A DNA stretch of 64,000 bases. Origin: Ruminiclostridium papyrosolvens C7. GTDB taxonomy: Bacteria > Bacillota > Clostridia > Acetivibrionales > DSM-1351. This document shows, piece after piece, positions 46,020-54,857 of this stretch; positions within the stretch are counted from its first letter, which is position 1; every line of letters starts with the position of its first letter. Location: positions 186,001-250,000 of the forward strand of contig NZ_ATAY01000020.1 of NCBI RefSeq assembly GCF_000421965.1, in the 5' to 3' direction. A model generated the notes under the pieces. That model was not told the origin of the DNA and searched no databases. It saw nothing but the letters and a program-made list of their open reading frames with translations. The position numbers and the translations under genes are program-made.

Positions 46020-46574
46020 ATGCTGAGAGTAATTTCAGGAAGTGCCAAAGGTTTAAAGTTATTTACTTTGGAAGGGATGAACACAAGGCCCACTACAGAC
46101 AGGGTGAAAGAAAATCTATTTAATATAATATTGCCGTATATACCCGGGTCAAATGTACTGGATTTGTTCGCCGGAACCGGAAGTCTCGGAATTGAAGCGT
46201 TGAGTAGAGGTGCAAACAGTGCTGTATTTTGTGACCGGAGTGAACAAAGTGCAGACATTATAAATAGAAACCTACAGCATACAAAATTAATGGATAAATC
46301 GCAGTTTTTTTTGGGAGAAGCACAATTAATACTGAAAAAACTCTCCCAACTAAGTAAAAAGTTTGATATAATTTTTTTAGACCCTCCATATAAAAAGGAA
46401 ATTGTACCGGGAATTTTACAAGATCTTGAAAACTATGGAGTGCTGGATGAAAAAGTTTTAATATCTGTCGAAACAGATATAGAAGATCAGCTGCCTCAGC
46501 AAATAGGAACACTTTGTGTATCCAGGCAGCAGATTTACGGAAAAACTAAATTAACTTTTTACAAAAGAATATAA
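46020..46574 (+). CDS. rsmD: 16S rRNA (guanine966-N2)-methyltransferase RsmD
   Basis: 184 residues from ATG 46020 (MLRVISGSAKG); the GTG at 46011 is less likely. Methyltransferase motifs: RPTTDRVKENLFNI, VLDLFAGTGSLGIEALSRGA (motif I) and FLDPPYKK (motif IV, the DPPY catalytic site). It methylates G966 in the 30S P-site region. rsmD-coaD-ylbJ is a conserved Firmicutes cluster. Confidence 0.95.
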   Translation: MLRVISGSAKGLKLFTLEGMNTRPTTDRVKENLFNIILPYIPGSNVLDLFAGTGSLGIEALSRGANSAVFCDRSEQSADIINRNLQHTKLMDKSQFFLGEAQLILKKLSQLSKKFDIIFLDPPYKKEIVPGILQDLENYGVLDEKVLISVETDIEDQLPQQIGTLCVSRQQIYGKTKLTFYKRI

Positions 46575-46593
46575 ATTTCAAGGATGATAAAAT

Positions 46594-47076
46594 ATGAACA
46601 CATTTATATATCCCGGAAGTTTTGATCCTGTTACAAACGGTCATTTAGATATAATTGAGAGAGCTTCAAAAATTTGTGACAAACTTATTGTTGCAGTGTT
46701 AATTAACCATAGTAAAAATCCTCTCTTTACTATTGAAGAACGGGTTAGCTTATTAAAAAAGGTAGTTAAGGATAGTACGAATATTGAAATTGAATGTTTT
46801 TCAGGATTACTGGTTGACTTTGTAAAGGAAAAAAACGCTAATGTAATAATTAAAGGCCTGCGGGCTGTATCGGATTTTGAGTATGAGCTGCAGATGGCAT
46901 TGTTGAATAAAAATCAGGCGCCTGACATTGAAACACTTTTTATGATGTCAAATATAAACTATTCTTTTCTAAGCTCAAGTATGGTAAAAGAGCTTGCCAG
47001 ACATGGAGGAAATATAAGTGGCCTGGTACCTGAATGTATAGAAAAAGACATTATTGATAAATTTAAACTCAAATAA
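46594..47076 (+). CDS. coaD: Phosphopantetheine adenylyltransferase
   Basis: 160 residues. Nucleotidyltransferase motif [13 protein letters not shown] at the N-terminus, [16 protein letters not shown] (substrate pocket) and [16 protein letters not shown] (ATP binding). Fourth step of coenzyme A synthesis. Twenty bases after rsmD. Confidence 0.97.
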   Translation: MNTFIYPGSFDPVTNGHLDIIERASKICDKLIVAVLINHSKNPLFTIEERVSLLKKVVKDSTNIEIECFSGLLVDFVKEKNANVIIKGLRAVSDFEYELQMALLNKNQAPDIETLFMMSNINYSFLSSSMVKELARHGGNISGLVPECIEKDIIDKFKLK

Positions 47077-47094
47077 CCCGGGGAGGTTTATGAT

Positions 47095-47532
47095 ATGGAA
47101 ATTTTAACTATACTGGAAACATTGGAGGAACTCGTTGAGAAAAGTCCAAGTGTACCGTTTTCAGGAAAATGTCTTCTGGATAGGGAAGAAATTCTTGAAA
47201 TAATTAAAGAGATGAGGCTCAAACTACCAGACGATATAAAGCAGGCAAAATGGGTTAAAGAAGAACGCCAGAGGATTTTGCTGGAAGCGCAGAGGGAAGC
47301 AAACAATATAATGAAGGATGCTGAAAATAAAATCGCATCTCTTGTTGACGAGCATGAAATAACCAAAAAAGCTTATGAACAATCCAATGAAATCATTGCA
47401 GCTGCACAGAAAAATGCCAGAGAAGTGCGGTTAGGTGCCAGAGAGTACGCCGACGGTGTTCTAAATAAAGTCGAGGATATACTGTCTGAAGCTGCTGAGG
47501 TTATCAGGACCAACAGGGAAGAATTAAAATAA
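47095..47532 (+). CDS. Coiled-coil protein, F0-subunit-b/H-subunit-like
   Basis: 145 residues, almost entirely charged helix. After an N-terminal MEILTILETLEELVEKSPSV motif, residues 60-145 form a long coiled coil (QREANNIMKDAENKIASLVD, NAREVRLGAREYADGVLNKV), similar to ATP synthase b or V-type H subunit stalks and DivIVA-like proteins. No membrane segment. Between coaD and ylbJ in many Clostridia; function unknown. GGAGG before ATG 47095. It overlaps the convergent ylbJ by 9 bases. Confidence 0.7.
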   Translation: MEILTILETLEELVEKSPSVPFSGKCLLDREEILEIIKEMRLKLPDDIKQAKWVKEERQRILLEAQREANNIMKDAENKIASLVDEHEITKKAYEQSNEIIAAAQKNAREVRLGAREYADGVLNKVEDILSEAAEVIRTNREELK

Positions 47533-48816
47533 GTTTTTCCTTGACACAAAAGTAGTTATACATATATAAATAACGGAAATCAACAGCATTATTACTGATA
47601 TTAATAAGACAGAGTGAAGAGAGGATTGTAATATGCTTTTCCAGTTGTCGGAAAATACCTTTTCTGAATTAGCAAATACAGAAGATGTTTTATGAATGAA
47701 GCTGCTGAATAATTTATAACCTATAAAAGTATATATGCATGAAATAATCCCTTGGAGGGCTTTGCCTATTATATACGGCTTTGGGCTTATATCGGAGCCG
47801 TTTATTACGCTTAAAACCTGAGCATGTACCGAAAGTCCTGCCCAACCTATTATCAGGCTGACCGTACATAGTTTAATAATCAAGTCTACATTTGCTAAGT
47901 TAATAAAGCTTGCACCGGTAGTTATTTCAAAGAAGCCGCAAAAAATTCCTTCTAAAATTTGCCGCCCCAGACCAAATTTATCGAGCAAAGCAGGGGCTCT
48001 ACTGCATACCCACCCGCTAAATCCGCTTGAAATCAGAATATTAATTAAAACTGAAAAAAATATGATGAACCCTCCTATAGTTAAAATAGTTGATATAGAG
48101 TTCTTTACACATTCACCAAAAAGAGTGTATGGATTTATATCGGAGTTTTTCAGCTTTTTAAGTTCAATTCTAATTTTTTGTGACAACTTTAAATAAGGCT
48201 TTTTAGGACTTTTCTCAGAGCTTTTGTAGTATCTGAAAATAAACCCTACTGTAAGGCAAGCAGCAACATGACTGAAATATAGAAGGTAACCTGCTGCCGG
48301 CATACTGAACATTCCCACGGCTACAGCTCCCATAATAAACAGGGGGCCTGAATTATTAGTGAAGGTCAGAAGTCTCTCGGCCTCAGTTTTAGATATTAGG
48401 TTCTGCCTTTTCAAATCACTTGTAATAGAAGCACCTATTGGGTAGCCACTTACAATTCCCATAGCAAGTGCAAAAGAACCGCATCCAGGTATATTGAAAA
48501 TCGGCCGCATTATCGGTTCCATTATAATACCTGCAAATCCAATGAATCCTGAGCGGTTTAACAATTGAGAAGCAACGAAAAATGGAAAAAGTGATGGAAA
48601 AACGACCTCCAACCATAGATGGATACCTTTTGAAGCTGATGAAACAGCCGTCTTTGGAAAAACTATCAGAGCTATAATAAATAATGCAGCACAAAGGGGT
48701 AGAAAGCTCTTTTTGATATATTTAAAAATTTTACTTTTATTACAAAGATAGAAAGTTAGAGCAAAAGCAATAAATGATGAAAATAAAAAATAATTCATTT
48801 CTATTTGATACCGCAC
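47524..48816 (-). CDS. ylbJ: Sporulation integral membrane protein YlbJ
   Basis: 430 residues with at least eight membrane helices and two nucleoside-recognition (Gate) domains: GIHLWLEVVFPSLFPFFVAS, PGCGSFALAMGIVSGYPIGA and CGFFEITTGASFI. YlbJ is a sigma-E-controlled protein needed for spore cortex formation. GTG at 48816 is used; an in-frame ATG at 48798 is an alternative because no clear ribosome site decides. Convergent with the coiled-coil gene. Confidence 0.88.
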   Translation of the reverse strand: MRYQIEMNYFLFSSFIAFALTFYLCNKSKIFKYIKKSFLPLCAALFIIALIVFPKTAVSSASKGIHLWLEVVFPSLFPFFVASQLLNRSGFIGFAGIIMEPIMRPIFNIPGCGSFALAMGIVSGYPIGASITSDLKRQNLISKTEAERLLTFTNNSGPLFIMGAVAVGMFSMPAAGYLLYFSHVAACLTVGFIFRYYKSSEKSPKKPYLKLSQKIRIELKKLKNSDINPYTLFGECVKNSISTILTIGGFIIFFSVLINILISSGFSGWVCSRAPALLDKFGLGRQILEGIFCGFFEITTGASFINLANVDLIIKLCTVSLIIGWAGLSVHAQVLSVINGSDISPKPYIIGKALQGIISCIYTFIGYKLFSSFIHKTSSVFANSEKVFSDNWKSILQSSLHSVLLISVIMLLISVIYICITTFVSRKNLF

Positions 48817-48871
48817 TTATTAGAATATCCTTTTCTAATATATACCTGTACCATTTATATTATAACTTCAA

Positions 48872-48915
48872 ATTAAAAAGCCGTAGTTTTCATGGGTCGA
48901 AAACTACAGCTTTTC
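48872..48915 (-). terminator. Intrinsic terminator of ilvE
   Basis: On the minus strand GAAAAGCTGTAGTTTTC pairs with GAAAACTACGGCTTTTT; a T run follows. Confidence 0.85.
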
Positions 48916-48927
48916 TAAGCAATAATA

Positions 48928-49992
48928 TTATTTAACTATCTGTGTCCAGCCAAAAGTGTCTTCAAGTTCACCGCTTTGAATTCCGGTGATTGTATCGTAT
49001 ACCTGTTGCGCTACAGGTCCTATTTTTCCATTGTTTATATTAATAACATTTCCGTCCCAGTTGAATTCACCTATAGGTGAAATAACAGCCGCAGTACCGG
49101 TACCGAATGCCTCATCCAGTTTTCCTTCTGCATGTGCATCATATAGTTCCTGAATTGATACTCTGCGTTCAGTAACTTTTATACCTGATTTTCTCAGCAT
49201 TTCTATAGTTGACATACGAGTAATACCCGGTAGAATTGAGCCTTCAAGGGATGGAGTAATAACTTCTCCATCTATCTTGAAGAATACATTCATTGTTCCT
49301 ACTTCTTCTATATATTTCTTCTCAATACCGTCCAGCCAAAGAACCTGAGTATATCCGGAATGTTTAGCTTCAACCTGTGCTTTAAGGCTTGATGCATAGT
49401 TGGCAACTGTTTTTGCAAAACCGAGTCCGCCCTTAACTGCACGTACATAGTTGCTTTCAACATATATTTTTACAGGATTTATGCCTTCCTTGTAATAAGC
49501 CCCAACAGGTGAAAGAATGATTATAAACTTGTAAGTATCAGAAGGCCTTACACCAAGGAATGGATCTGTTGCAATTATAAATGGACGTATGTACAAAGAT
49601 GTACCCGGAGCATCCGGAATCCAGTCTGAATCAACATTAACTAGTTCTTTAATAGCTTGTACACCAAAGTCCTCATCAATTCTAGGTATTACAAGGCGCT
49701 CGTTTGAACTGTTAACTCTTGCCATATTTTTATCAGGTCTGAAAAGAAGAATATGACCGTTTTTAGCTTTATATGCTTTTAAACCTTCAAAAATAGCTTG
49801 ACCATAATGAAGAACCATTGAAGCCGGGTCCATTTCTAAAGGAGCATATGGCACTATTCTCGGGTCATGCCAGCCTTTTCCTTCAGTATAATCCATAATG
49901 AACATATGGTCTGTAAAATATGTTCCAAATCCTAAATTGTTCTGATCCGGTTTTTGTTTAGGATTTGTAGTTTTGGTAATAGAAATATTCAT
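48928..49992 (-). CDS. ilvE: Branched-chain amino acid aminotransferase
   Basis: 354 residues, a fold-type IV PLP enzyme of the larger IlvE subgroup. Signatures: FEGLKAYKAKNGHILLFRPD, RPFIIATDPFLGVRPSD and EEVGTMNVFFKIDGEVITP followed by GITRMSTIEMLRKSG, the class IV pattern. It moves the amino group for Leu, Ile and Val synthesis or breakdown. GGGAG ribosome site. The leader is short (no T-box seen), and it is transcribed alone. Confidence 0.95.
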   Translation of the reverse strand: MNISITKTTNPKQKPDQNNLGFGTYFTDHMFIMDYTEGKGWHDPRIVPYAPLEMDPASMVLHYGQAIFEGLKAYKAKNGHILLFRPDKNMARVNSSNERLVIPRIDEDFGVQAIKELVNVDSDWIPDAPGTSLYIRPFIIATDPFLGVRPSDTYKFIIILSPVGAYYKEGINPVKIYVESNYVRAVKGGLGFAKTVANYASSLKAQVEAKHSGYTQVLWLDGIEKKYIEEVGTMNVFFKIDGEVITPSLEGSILPGITRMSTIEMLRKSGIKVTERRVSIQELYDAHAEGKLDEAFGTGTAAVISPIGEFNWDGNVININNGKIGPVAQQVYDTITGIQSGELEDTFGWTQIVK

Positions 49993-50249
49993 TTTCGTAT
50001 TACTCCCTTCTATATGATTTATTAAGCAAAATTTGATAATTTATAAGAAAGTATCAATCAATTTATGTGAAAATTCTAGATTTATTATGCTACTTTTCAA
50101 TTGAAAAGTCTATAGAAAATGGGAATTTAGTTAAGCACATTGCTAAAATGATATTAATAAGCAGAATTTTGTGGTATATTTATACAATAATTCAATATAT
50201 TATTCATTTCATACAATTAATTATATTATTATACAAAAGGGGGACATAT

Positions 50250-50771
50250 ATGAGAAATGACAAGATTGGAATGATTACAAGAACTGCGGTTCTTCTTGCT
50301 GTTGTAATTGTGGTGCAGATGGCCGGGAGAAGCCTTCCTTACAATAATTTTATAGTCGGCCCGTTGGTCAATATGTGTGTTTTAGTAGCTGCAATAACTG
50401 CCGGAATTGGAGGTGGGGTAGCAATTGCCGTATTATCTCCGTTTACCTCACTGATAAATAACCACGCTCCGCTGGCAGCCGCACTACTTTTGTATGCTCC
50501 TGTAATTTCAGTAGCAAACCTTATATTGGTAATTGTATTTTACTTACTATATAATAAAAACAAATATGCAGGCGTTGTTTTGGGTTCTATTTTAAAGTTC
50601 GGATTTTTGTACGGTTCAATTAATTTGTTCCTGAATATATTTCAATTCCCAAAGTTTGCTCAAAGACTTTTAGCTATGTTCAGCTGGCCACAGCTTGTAA
50701 CTGCCTTGATAGGAGGATTTATTGCAATCCCGGTAATCATGAGGATGAGGAAGGCCATAAAGAATATATAG
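50250..50771 (+). CDS. ECF transporter S component-like membrane protein
   Basis: 173 residues from ATG 50250, which follows AAAGGGGG; the in-frame ATG at 50067 would add 61 residues without a ribosome site. About six membrane helices, beginning RTAVLLAVVIVVQMAGRSLP with a glycine-rich GIGGGVAIAVLSPFTSLINN region, as in substrate-binding S components. No A, A' or T subunit genes are nearby, so it must share a common energising module. The substrate (perhaps a vitamin) cannot be told from sequence. Confidence 0.75.
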   Translation: MRNDKIGMITRTAVLLAVVIVVQMAGRSLPYNNFIVGPLVNMCVLVAAITAGIGGGVAIAVLSPFTSLINNHAPLAAALLLYAPVISVANLILVIVFYLLYNKNKYAGVVLGSILKFGFLYGSINLFLNIFQFPKFAQRLLAMFSWPQLVTALIGGFIAIPVIMRMRKAIKNI

Positions 50772-50845
50772 AATAAAAGAAATAGAACTAAAGGGTTAAT
50801 GCTTTCATACATTATAATAAACCGCCAAAATAGTTGAGGTATATT

Positions 50846-51997
50846 ATGATTTATATGGATAATGCTGCTACTTCCTTTCCGAAACCTGAAGCTGTATATA
50901 TTGAAATGGACAAATGTCAGAGAACTTACTGTGCCAATCCGGGCAGAGGAAGTCATACAATGTCTGTTGCCAGTGCTACAACTGTGGCTACTACCCGTGA
51001 ACGGATAGCAAACCTGTTAAAAATAGAGGACAGTCTTAATATAAGTTTTACAAAAAATGCAACAGAGGCTTTAAATATAGCAATTTGCGGAAGTCTTTCA
51101 CCCGGTGATCATGTAATTACGACCTGTATGGAGCATAATTCAGTGATAAGGCCATTAAAAACACTTGAAAAATATGGGGGAGTAAAACTTTCTATCGTCG
51201 GTGCTGACAGTCTTGGACGTATTGATCCGCAGGATATACGGAAAAGTATAAATAAAAGAACAAGATTGATTGTATGTACGCTTTCTTCAAACGTTAACGG
51301 TATAATTATGCCTGTTGAGGAGATTGGCAAAATAGCACGGAATAATGGCATAAAGTATCTGATAGATGCATCGCAGGGATTGGGTAGTATAGAACTTGAT
51401 ATAAACCGGGTTCATGCAGATATGGTTGCGTTTCCCGGACATAAAGGACTTCTTGGCCCTCAGGGGACAGGTGGATTATATGTTTCACCTCATATAAGGA
51501 TGAAGCCGCTAATGAGAGGCGGTACAGGCAGTAGTTCAGAACTGCTGTATCAGCCTGAAATAATGCCAGATAAACTTGAAAGCGGAACTCTTAATACACC
51601 GGGTATAGCAGGACTTGGGGCGGGTGTGGAGTTTATTCAAAAAAACGGTATTGATAAAATTCGTAAAAAAAAGGATGAACTAACCGTCAGACTTTTTGAT
51701 GGAATATGCCGTATTAATAATATAAAGATGTTCAGCCCTGAAAATGCTGAAGAAAACAGTGGGATAGTAGCTTTTAACTTTGAGGGAATGGATTCTACTG
51801 AAGTCAGCTATCAGCTTGACAAACAGTATAAAATTGAATGTAGAGCAGGTCTCCACTGTGCTCCATTGGCACATTCACATTTTAAAACAGTAAATTCCGG
51901 AATTGTTAGATTGAGTGTAGGATGTTTTAACACAAATACTGAAGTTGATTTTGTAATACAATCAATAAATTTGATTGCAAAAGGTTATCAAAATTAA
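50846..51997 (+). CDS. Cysteine desulfurase-family aminotransferase (class V)
   Basis: 383 residues from ATG 50846 (GAGG 9 bases upstream). PLP fold type I: IYMDNAATSFPKPEAV at the start, CMEHNSVIRPL, PGHKGLLGPQGTGGLY with the PLP Lys, and CRAGLHCAPLAH with the catalytic-loop Cys. It matches the NifS-like clostridial group that mobilises sulfur from cysteine. Alone, without iscU or mnmA next to it; a role in tRNA thiolation or Fe-S building is possible. Confidence 0.88.
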   Translation: MIYMDNAATSFPKPEAVYIEMDKCQRTYCANPGRGSHTMSVASATTVATTRERIANLLKIEDSLNISFTKNATEALNIAICGSLSPGDHVITTCMEHNSVIRPLKTLEKYGGVKLSIVGADSLGRIDPQDIRKSINKRTRLIVCTLSSNVNGIIMPVEEIGKIARNNGIKYLIDASQGLGSIELDINRVHADMVAFPGHKGLLGPQGTGGLYVSPHIRMKPLMRGGTGSSSELLYQPEIMPDKLESGTLNTPGIAGLGAGVEFIQKNGIDKIRKKKDELTVRLFDGICRINNIKMFSPENAEENSGIVAFNFEGMDSTEVSYQLDKQYKIECRAGLHCAPLAHSHFKTVNSGIVRLSVGCFNTNTEVDFVIQSINLIAKGYQN

Positions 51998-52055
51998 TGA
52001 AATTGATTCAAACATTAAAAAAATTAATAATTGAATCAAAATAATTAAAATATTA

Positions 52056-52085
52056 TAGACAAAAGTGTATGTATAGGTGTATAAT
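52056..52085 (+). promoter_or_regulatory. Candidate promoter of the 56-aa membrane protein gene
   Basis: TAGACA (52056-52061), 18-base spacer, TATAAT (52080-52085), 33 bases before the start codon. Confidence 0.5.
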
Positions 52086-52117
52086 TTACATATAATAAAG
52101 ACGGAGGTAAAAAGTAT

Positions 52118-52288
52118 ATGGATGATAAAACCAAAAGAATTATAACTATAATTGTAGCGATATTTTTGCTGATAATGGCTATTAGCATAGTAGGGTTCAT
52201 ACTAAAACAATTAATACCATTAGCAATCCTTGTTATTGCTGGATATATAGTTTATAGATTAATTACTAAAAAGGGTCAACGCTATTAA
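52118..52288 (+). CDS. Small hydrophobic membrane protein, 56 aa
   Basis: ATG 52118 with GGAGG at 52103-52107. Product begins MDDKTKRIITIIVAIFLLIM and ends RLITKKGQRY: two hydrophobic segments (~8-29 and ~33-47) with charged ends. Its own promoter and terminator-like hairpin suggest a single-gene unit. Unrecognised; size too small for most ORF filters. Confidence 0.65.
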   Translation: MDDKTKRIITIIVAIFLLIMAISIVGFILKQLIPLAILVIAGYIVYRLITKKGQRY

Positions 52289-52321
52289 CCTTGTGTATTT
52301 CAAATGGATACTACTCAGACT

Positions 52322-52353
52322 TTAGCCTTGTTATTATTAGAGGCTATTTTTTT
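52322..52353 (+). terminator. Terminator after the 56-aa gene
   Basis: TAGCCT (52323-52328) pairs with AGGCTA (52341-52346), followed by TTTTTTT. Confidence 0.7.
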
Positions 52354-52406
52354 GTTATAAAATGCCGATATATTATCTGGAGTATTTTGGGTAAGGCGGT
52401 TTTAAA

Positions 52407-52544
52407 ATGATACATAAGGTTTTGAGAATTTATCCCGTTACTAGGGTGCACAGAAATAAAAACAGGACATTTAATAATGTTAAAACAAAGCGTAAGAGTA
52501 ATGTAAATTTCAAAATTACATTAAAGCTGGTTAATAAGAAATAA
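52407..52544 (+). CDS. Possible 45-aa basic peptide
   Basis: ATG 52407 opens a short frame starting MIHKVLRIYPVTRVHRNKNR and ending KLVNKK, with about a third Lys/Arg. The upstream TAAGGCGG is a passable ribosome site. It could be chance, but the strong basic bias and lack of other genes in the gap make it worth listing. Confidence 0.35.
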   Translation: MIHKVLRIYPVTRVHRNKNRTFNNVKTKRKSNVNFKITLKLVNKK

Positions 52545-52639
52545 TCGACCATAATTTACATACATTTATTTCCAGTTACATTTATTGCCCATATTGTGGT
52601 ATACTAGTATTTCATACAAGACTTGAAGGGATGAATAAT

Positions 52640-52870
52640 ATGGTAGAATTCTGCAAATGTGGGTCAATGATTATTAATGGAAGTTGTAGTAACAAACATT
52701 GTAGTACAAATTTGAGCAAGCTTTTACAAGCTAAAGCCAAAAAGGCAGGGCGTGCTAAAACCACAACAGCTGCTGCTGTGATTAATACAACACCAAAGAT
52801 TACTAAAGCACCAAAAGCTTCCAAATGTATTACGTATCATATAAGTGAATTACAACCAAAAGAGGAATAG
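52640..52870 (+). CDS. Cys-rich/Lys-Ala-rich small protein
   Basis: 76 residues from ATG 52640 (GAAGGG 9 bases upstream; ATG 52631 overlaps too closely). The N-terminus has a four-Cys pattern (FCKCGSMIINGSCSNKHC), a probable zinc knuckle. The rest is Lys/Ala/Thr-rich (LLQAKAKKAGRAKTTTAAAV), like a histone-tail or nucleic-acid-binding linker. A clean terminator follows. Function unknown; nucleic acid binding is an inference from composition. Confidence 0.7.
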   Translation: MVEFCKCGSMIINGSCSNKHCSTNLSKLLQAKAKKAGRAKTTTAAAVINTTPKITKAPKASKCITYHISELQPKEE

Positions 52871-52908
52871 AAAAAGCCGGATTGCTAATATGCATTTCCG
52901 GTTTTTTT
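52871..52908 (+). terminator. Terminator after the Cys-rich gene
   Basis: CCGGA (52877-52881) pairs with TCCGG (52897-52901), with AAAAAG before and TTTTTTT after. Confidence 0.8.
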
Positions 52909-52935
52909 CTTGTATACAAATAATATTGTTTAGTC

Positions 52936-52964
52936 TTTACATTCTAAATTTAGTGTGCTATAAT
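52936..52964 (+). promoter_or_regulatory. Promoter of tRNA-Pro
   Basis: TTTACA (52936-52941), 17-base spacer, TATAAT (52959-52964), ending 14 bases before the tRNA. Confidence 0.75.
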
Positions 52965-52978
52965 TAATTTCGCGTTAT

Positions 52979-53056
52979 CGGGATGTAGCTCAGTTTGGCT
53001 AGAGTGCTTGCTTGGGGTGCAAGAGGTCGCGTGTTCAAGTCACGTCATTCCGACCA
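52979..53056 (+). tRNA. tRNA-Pro (anticodon GGG)
   Basis: Cloverleaf reads well: acceptor CGGGATG pairs with CATTCCG, anticodon stem CTTGC/GCAAG holds loop TTGGGGT with anticodon GGG, and the T arm has GTTCAAG. The CCA end is encoded (53054-53056). Confidence 0.95.
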
Positions 53057-53057
53057 T

Positions 53058-53093
53058 AAAAAACAGCTTTCAATATTTTGAAAGCTGTTTTTT
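53058..53093. terminator. Terminator after tRNA-Pro
   Basis: AAAACAGCTTTCAA and TTGAAAGCTGTTTT form a near-perfect hairpin with T run; A-rich on the left, so it can also serve the convergent agcS gene. Confidence 0.9.
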
Positions 53094-53170
53094 ATATGTC
53101 AACTAAGTTTTATAAATCGCTAGCTACTTTTTAGTAGTTTTGAGACACTCCTTGTTTTGCTGAAATAAAA

Positions 53171-54604
53171 TCATAAATTAACTAAGCTTTTTTCCTTTAT
53201 CTTATCAAAATATTTTTTTGTTTCCGCTGCAACGACACCATTTAATGCTATCAGTGCAATCAGGTTTGGAAAGGCCATCAAGCCGTTGAAAATATCTGAT
53301 ATATTCCAAACGATCTCTATTGTCATAAAGGGGCCTGCAAAAACAGCCAGAATGTATAGCCAACGGAAAACTTTAACTGCCTTCATATTACCGTTTGTCA
53401 GATATTCCATACAACGTTCGCTGTAATAGTTCCAGCCGATAATTGTTGTAAAGGCAAAGAACACCAGGCTTATCATCAGAATAAAGGAACCCAGTGTTGG
53501 TGCAAAACCAAAACCTGCTTTAAATGCGTTCTGTGTTACAGCAGCACCTTTAAGACCTATGTTCCATGAACCTGTGGTTATAATACAGAGACCTGTCATT
53601 GTACATATTACAATTGTATCAACAAAAGTACCAGTCATTGAAACCAGACCCTGACGTACGGGTTCATGTGTTTGAGCGGCAGCAGCTGCAATAGGGGCGC
53701 TTCCTAAACCGGATTCGTTTGAGAAAATACCGCGGGCAATACCCATTCTCATGGAATTAAGCATTGAACTTATTCCGACACCTATTGCTCCGCCACCCAC
53801 AGCTTTGAGCCCGAATGCACCTTGAAAAACCTGAACAAAAGCATTGGGAATAGCCTTTATATTTACAAAAACAACTATTAGTGTAGCTATAACATAAAAA
53901 ATTGCCATAAAAGGAACTATGATCTCCGAAACGCTTGCAATTCTTTTTAAACCACCGATAATAACCAATCCTGCACACAAAGTAACAATAACAGCAGTTA
54001 ATACTATTGACCACGAATAACTTCTTCCCAGAATAGATATTGTATGCAAATTTTTTGGATCAAAATAATTATGTACTGCATCAGAAATACCATTAATTTG
54101 CACAAAGGTTCCAATACCCATGAGTCCGGCAGCTGCTCCGAAAAATGAGAAAGCCTTTGCAAGCCAGCCCCATTTCTTACCCATACCGTTTCGTATGTAG
54201 TAGAATGGCCCGCCTAAAACGTGTCCGTTTTCATCAATGGTACGGTATTTTATAGCCAGAAGTCCTTCTGTATACTTTGTAGCCATACCGAAAAACGCTG
54301 CGATCCACATCCAGAATAAAGCGCCGGGTCCGCCTGCAACGATTGCAGTTGCAACACCTACGATATTTCCTGTACCGATTGTGGCAGAAAGTGCTGTACA
54401 AAGCGCGCCAAAGCTGGATACTTCACCTTTCCCGCCTTCTTCATTCTTAACCATATACTTTAGAGCACGGGGCAGATGCCTGACTTGCAGCATACCGGTT
54501 CTTACTGTGAGTAAAATTCCAACGAGCAGTACTAAGATAATTAATGGTAATCCCCAAACAATACCGTCAAACCAAGAAATGAAACTGCTGATTCTTTCTA
54601 ACAT
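53171..54604 (-). CDS. Alanine/glycine:cation symporter AgcS
   Basis: 477 residues, ~11 membrane helices, the AGCS family. Signatures: GALCTALSATIGTGNIVGVA (near residue 85), WMWIAAFFGMATKYTEGLLA, and ARGIFSNESGLGSAPIAAAA (near 290). It imports alanine or glycine with sodium or protons. A glycine riboswitch and terminator occupy its leader, so glycine is the likely substrate or signal. AAGGGATAGG ribosome site before the start at 54604. Confidence 0.95.
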   Translation of the reverse strand: MLERISSFISWFDGIVWGLPLIILVLLVGILLTVRTGMLQVRHLPRALKYMVKNEEGGKGEVSSFGALCTALSATIGTGNIVGVATAIVAGGPGALFWMWIAAFFGMATKYTEGLLAIKYRTIDENGHVLGGPFYYIRNGMGKKWGWLAKAFSFFGAAAGLMGIGTFVQINGISDAVHNYFDPKNLHTISILGRSYSWSIVLTAVIVTLCAGLVIIGGLKRIASVSEIIVPFMAIFYVIATLIVVFVNIKAIPNAFVQVFQGAFGLKAVGGGAIGVGISSMLNSMRMGIARGIFSNESGLGSAPIAAAAAQTHEPVRQGLVSMTGTFVDTIVICTMTGLCIITTGSWNIGLKGAAVTQNAFKAGFGFAPTLGSFILMISLVFFAFTTIIGWNYYSERCMEYLTNGNMKAVKVFRWLYILAVFAGPFMTIEIVWNISDIFNGLMAFPNLIALIALNGVVAAETKKYFDKIKEKSLVNL

Positions 54605-54642
54605 TATTTTTAACCTATCCCTTCTTGAAATTTTTGAAAAAC

Positions 54643-54669
54643 AAAAAAGCCAAAACGAATGTTTTGGCT
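54643..54669 (-). terminator. Riboswitch expression-platform terminator
   Basis: On the minus strand AGCCAAAAC and GTTTTGGCT pair around ATTC and run into TTTTTT. It lies between the glycine aptamer and agcS, the expected place for a glycine-controlled attenuator. Confidence 0.8.
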
Positions 54670-54689
54670 CTCCAAGAGAAAGACGTTAA

Positions 54690-54787
54690 GCTATAAAGCT
54701 CTGTCCTTTTGCCTGAGAGACCGGCAATGAAAAAACCACTGCCTTGCACCTTCGGCGCCCATACCTGGGACTCTCCAGAGAGCTGTA
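54690..54787 (-). promoter_or_regulatory. Glycine riboswitch (single aptamer)
   Basis: On the minus strand the conserved blocks appear in order: CTCTGGAGAG, GCGCCGAAGGTGCAAGGC, GCCGGTCTCTCAGG, CAAAAGGACAGAG. These are the glycine aptamer core (family known as gcvT). Only one aptamer is seen, with the linker and a possible remnant helix toward the gene, then a terminator. A glycine-carrying symporter downstream fits control by glycine; on/off direction is not read from sequence alone. Confidence 0.92.
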
Positions 54788-54828
54788 AATGCATAAAAAG
54801 TCGAATTTATGCATAAACACGCATAAAT

Positions 54829-54857
54829 AATTTATCATATCTTTGGAAATAGTGCAA
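54829..54857 (-). promoter_or_regulatory. Candidate promoter of the riboswitch-agcS transcript
   Basis: Minus strand TTGCAC (54852-54857), 17-base spacer, TAAATT (54829-54834). Start would fall about 30 bases before the aptamer. Confidence 0.4.

Noticed and set aside
49993..50066. T-box leader for ilvE
   Set aside because: The leader is under 80 bases before the next divergent unit and lacks the T-box sequence and antiterminator.
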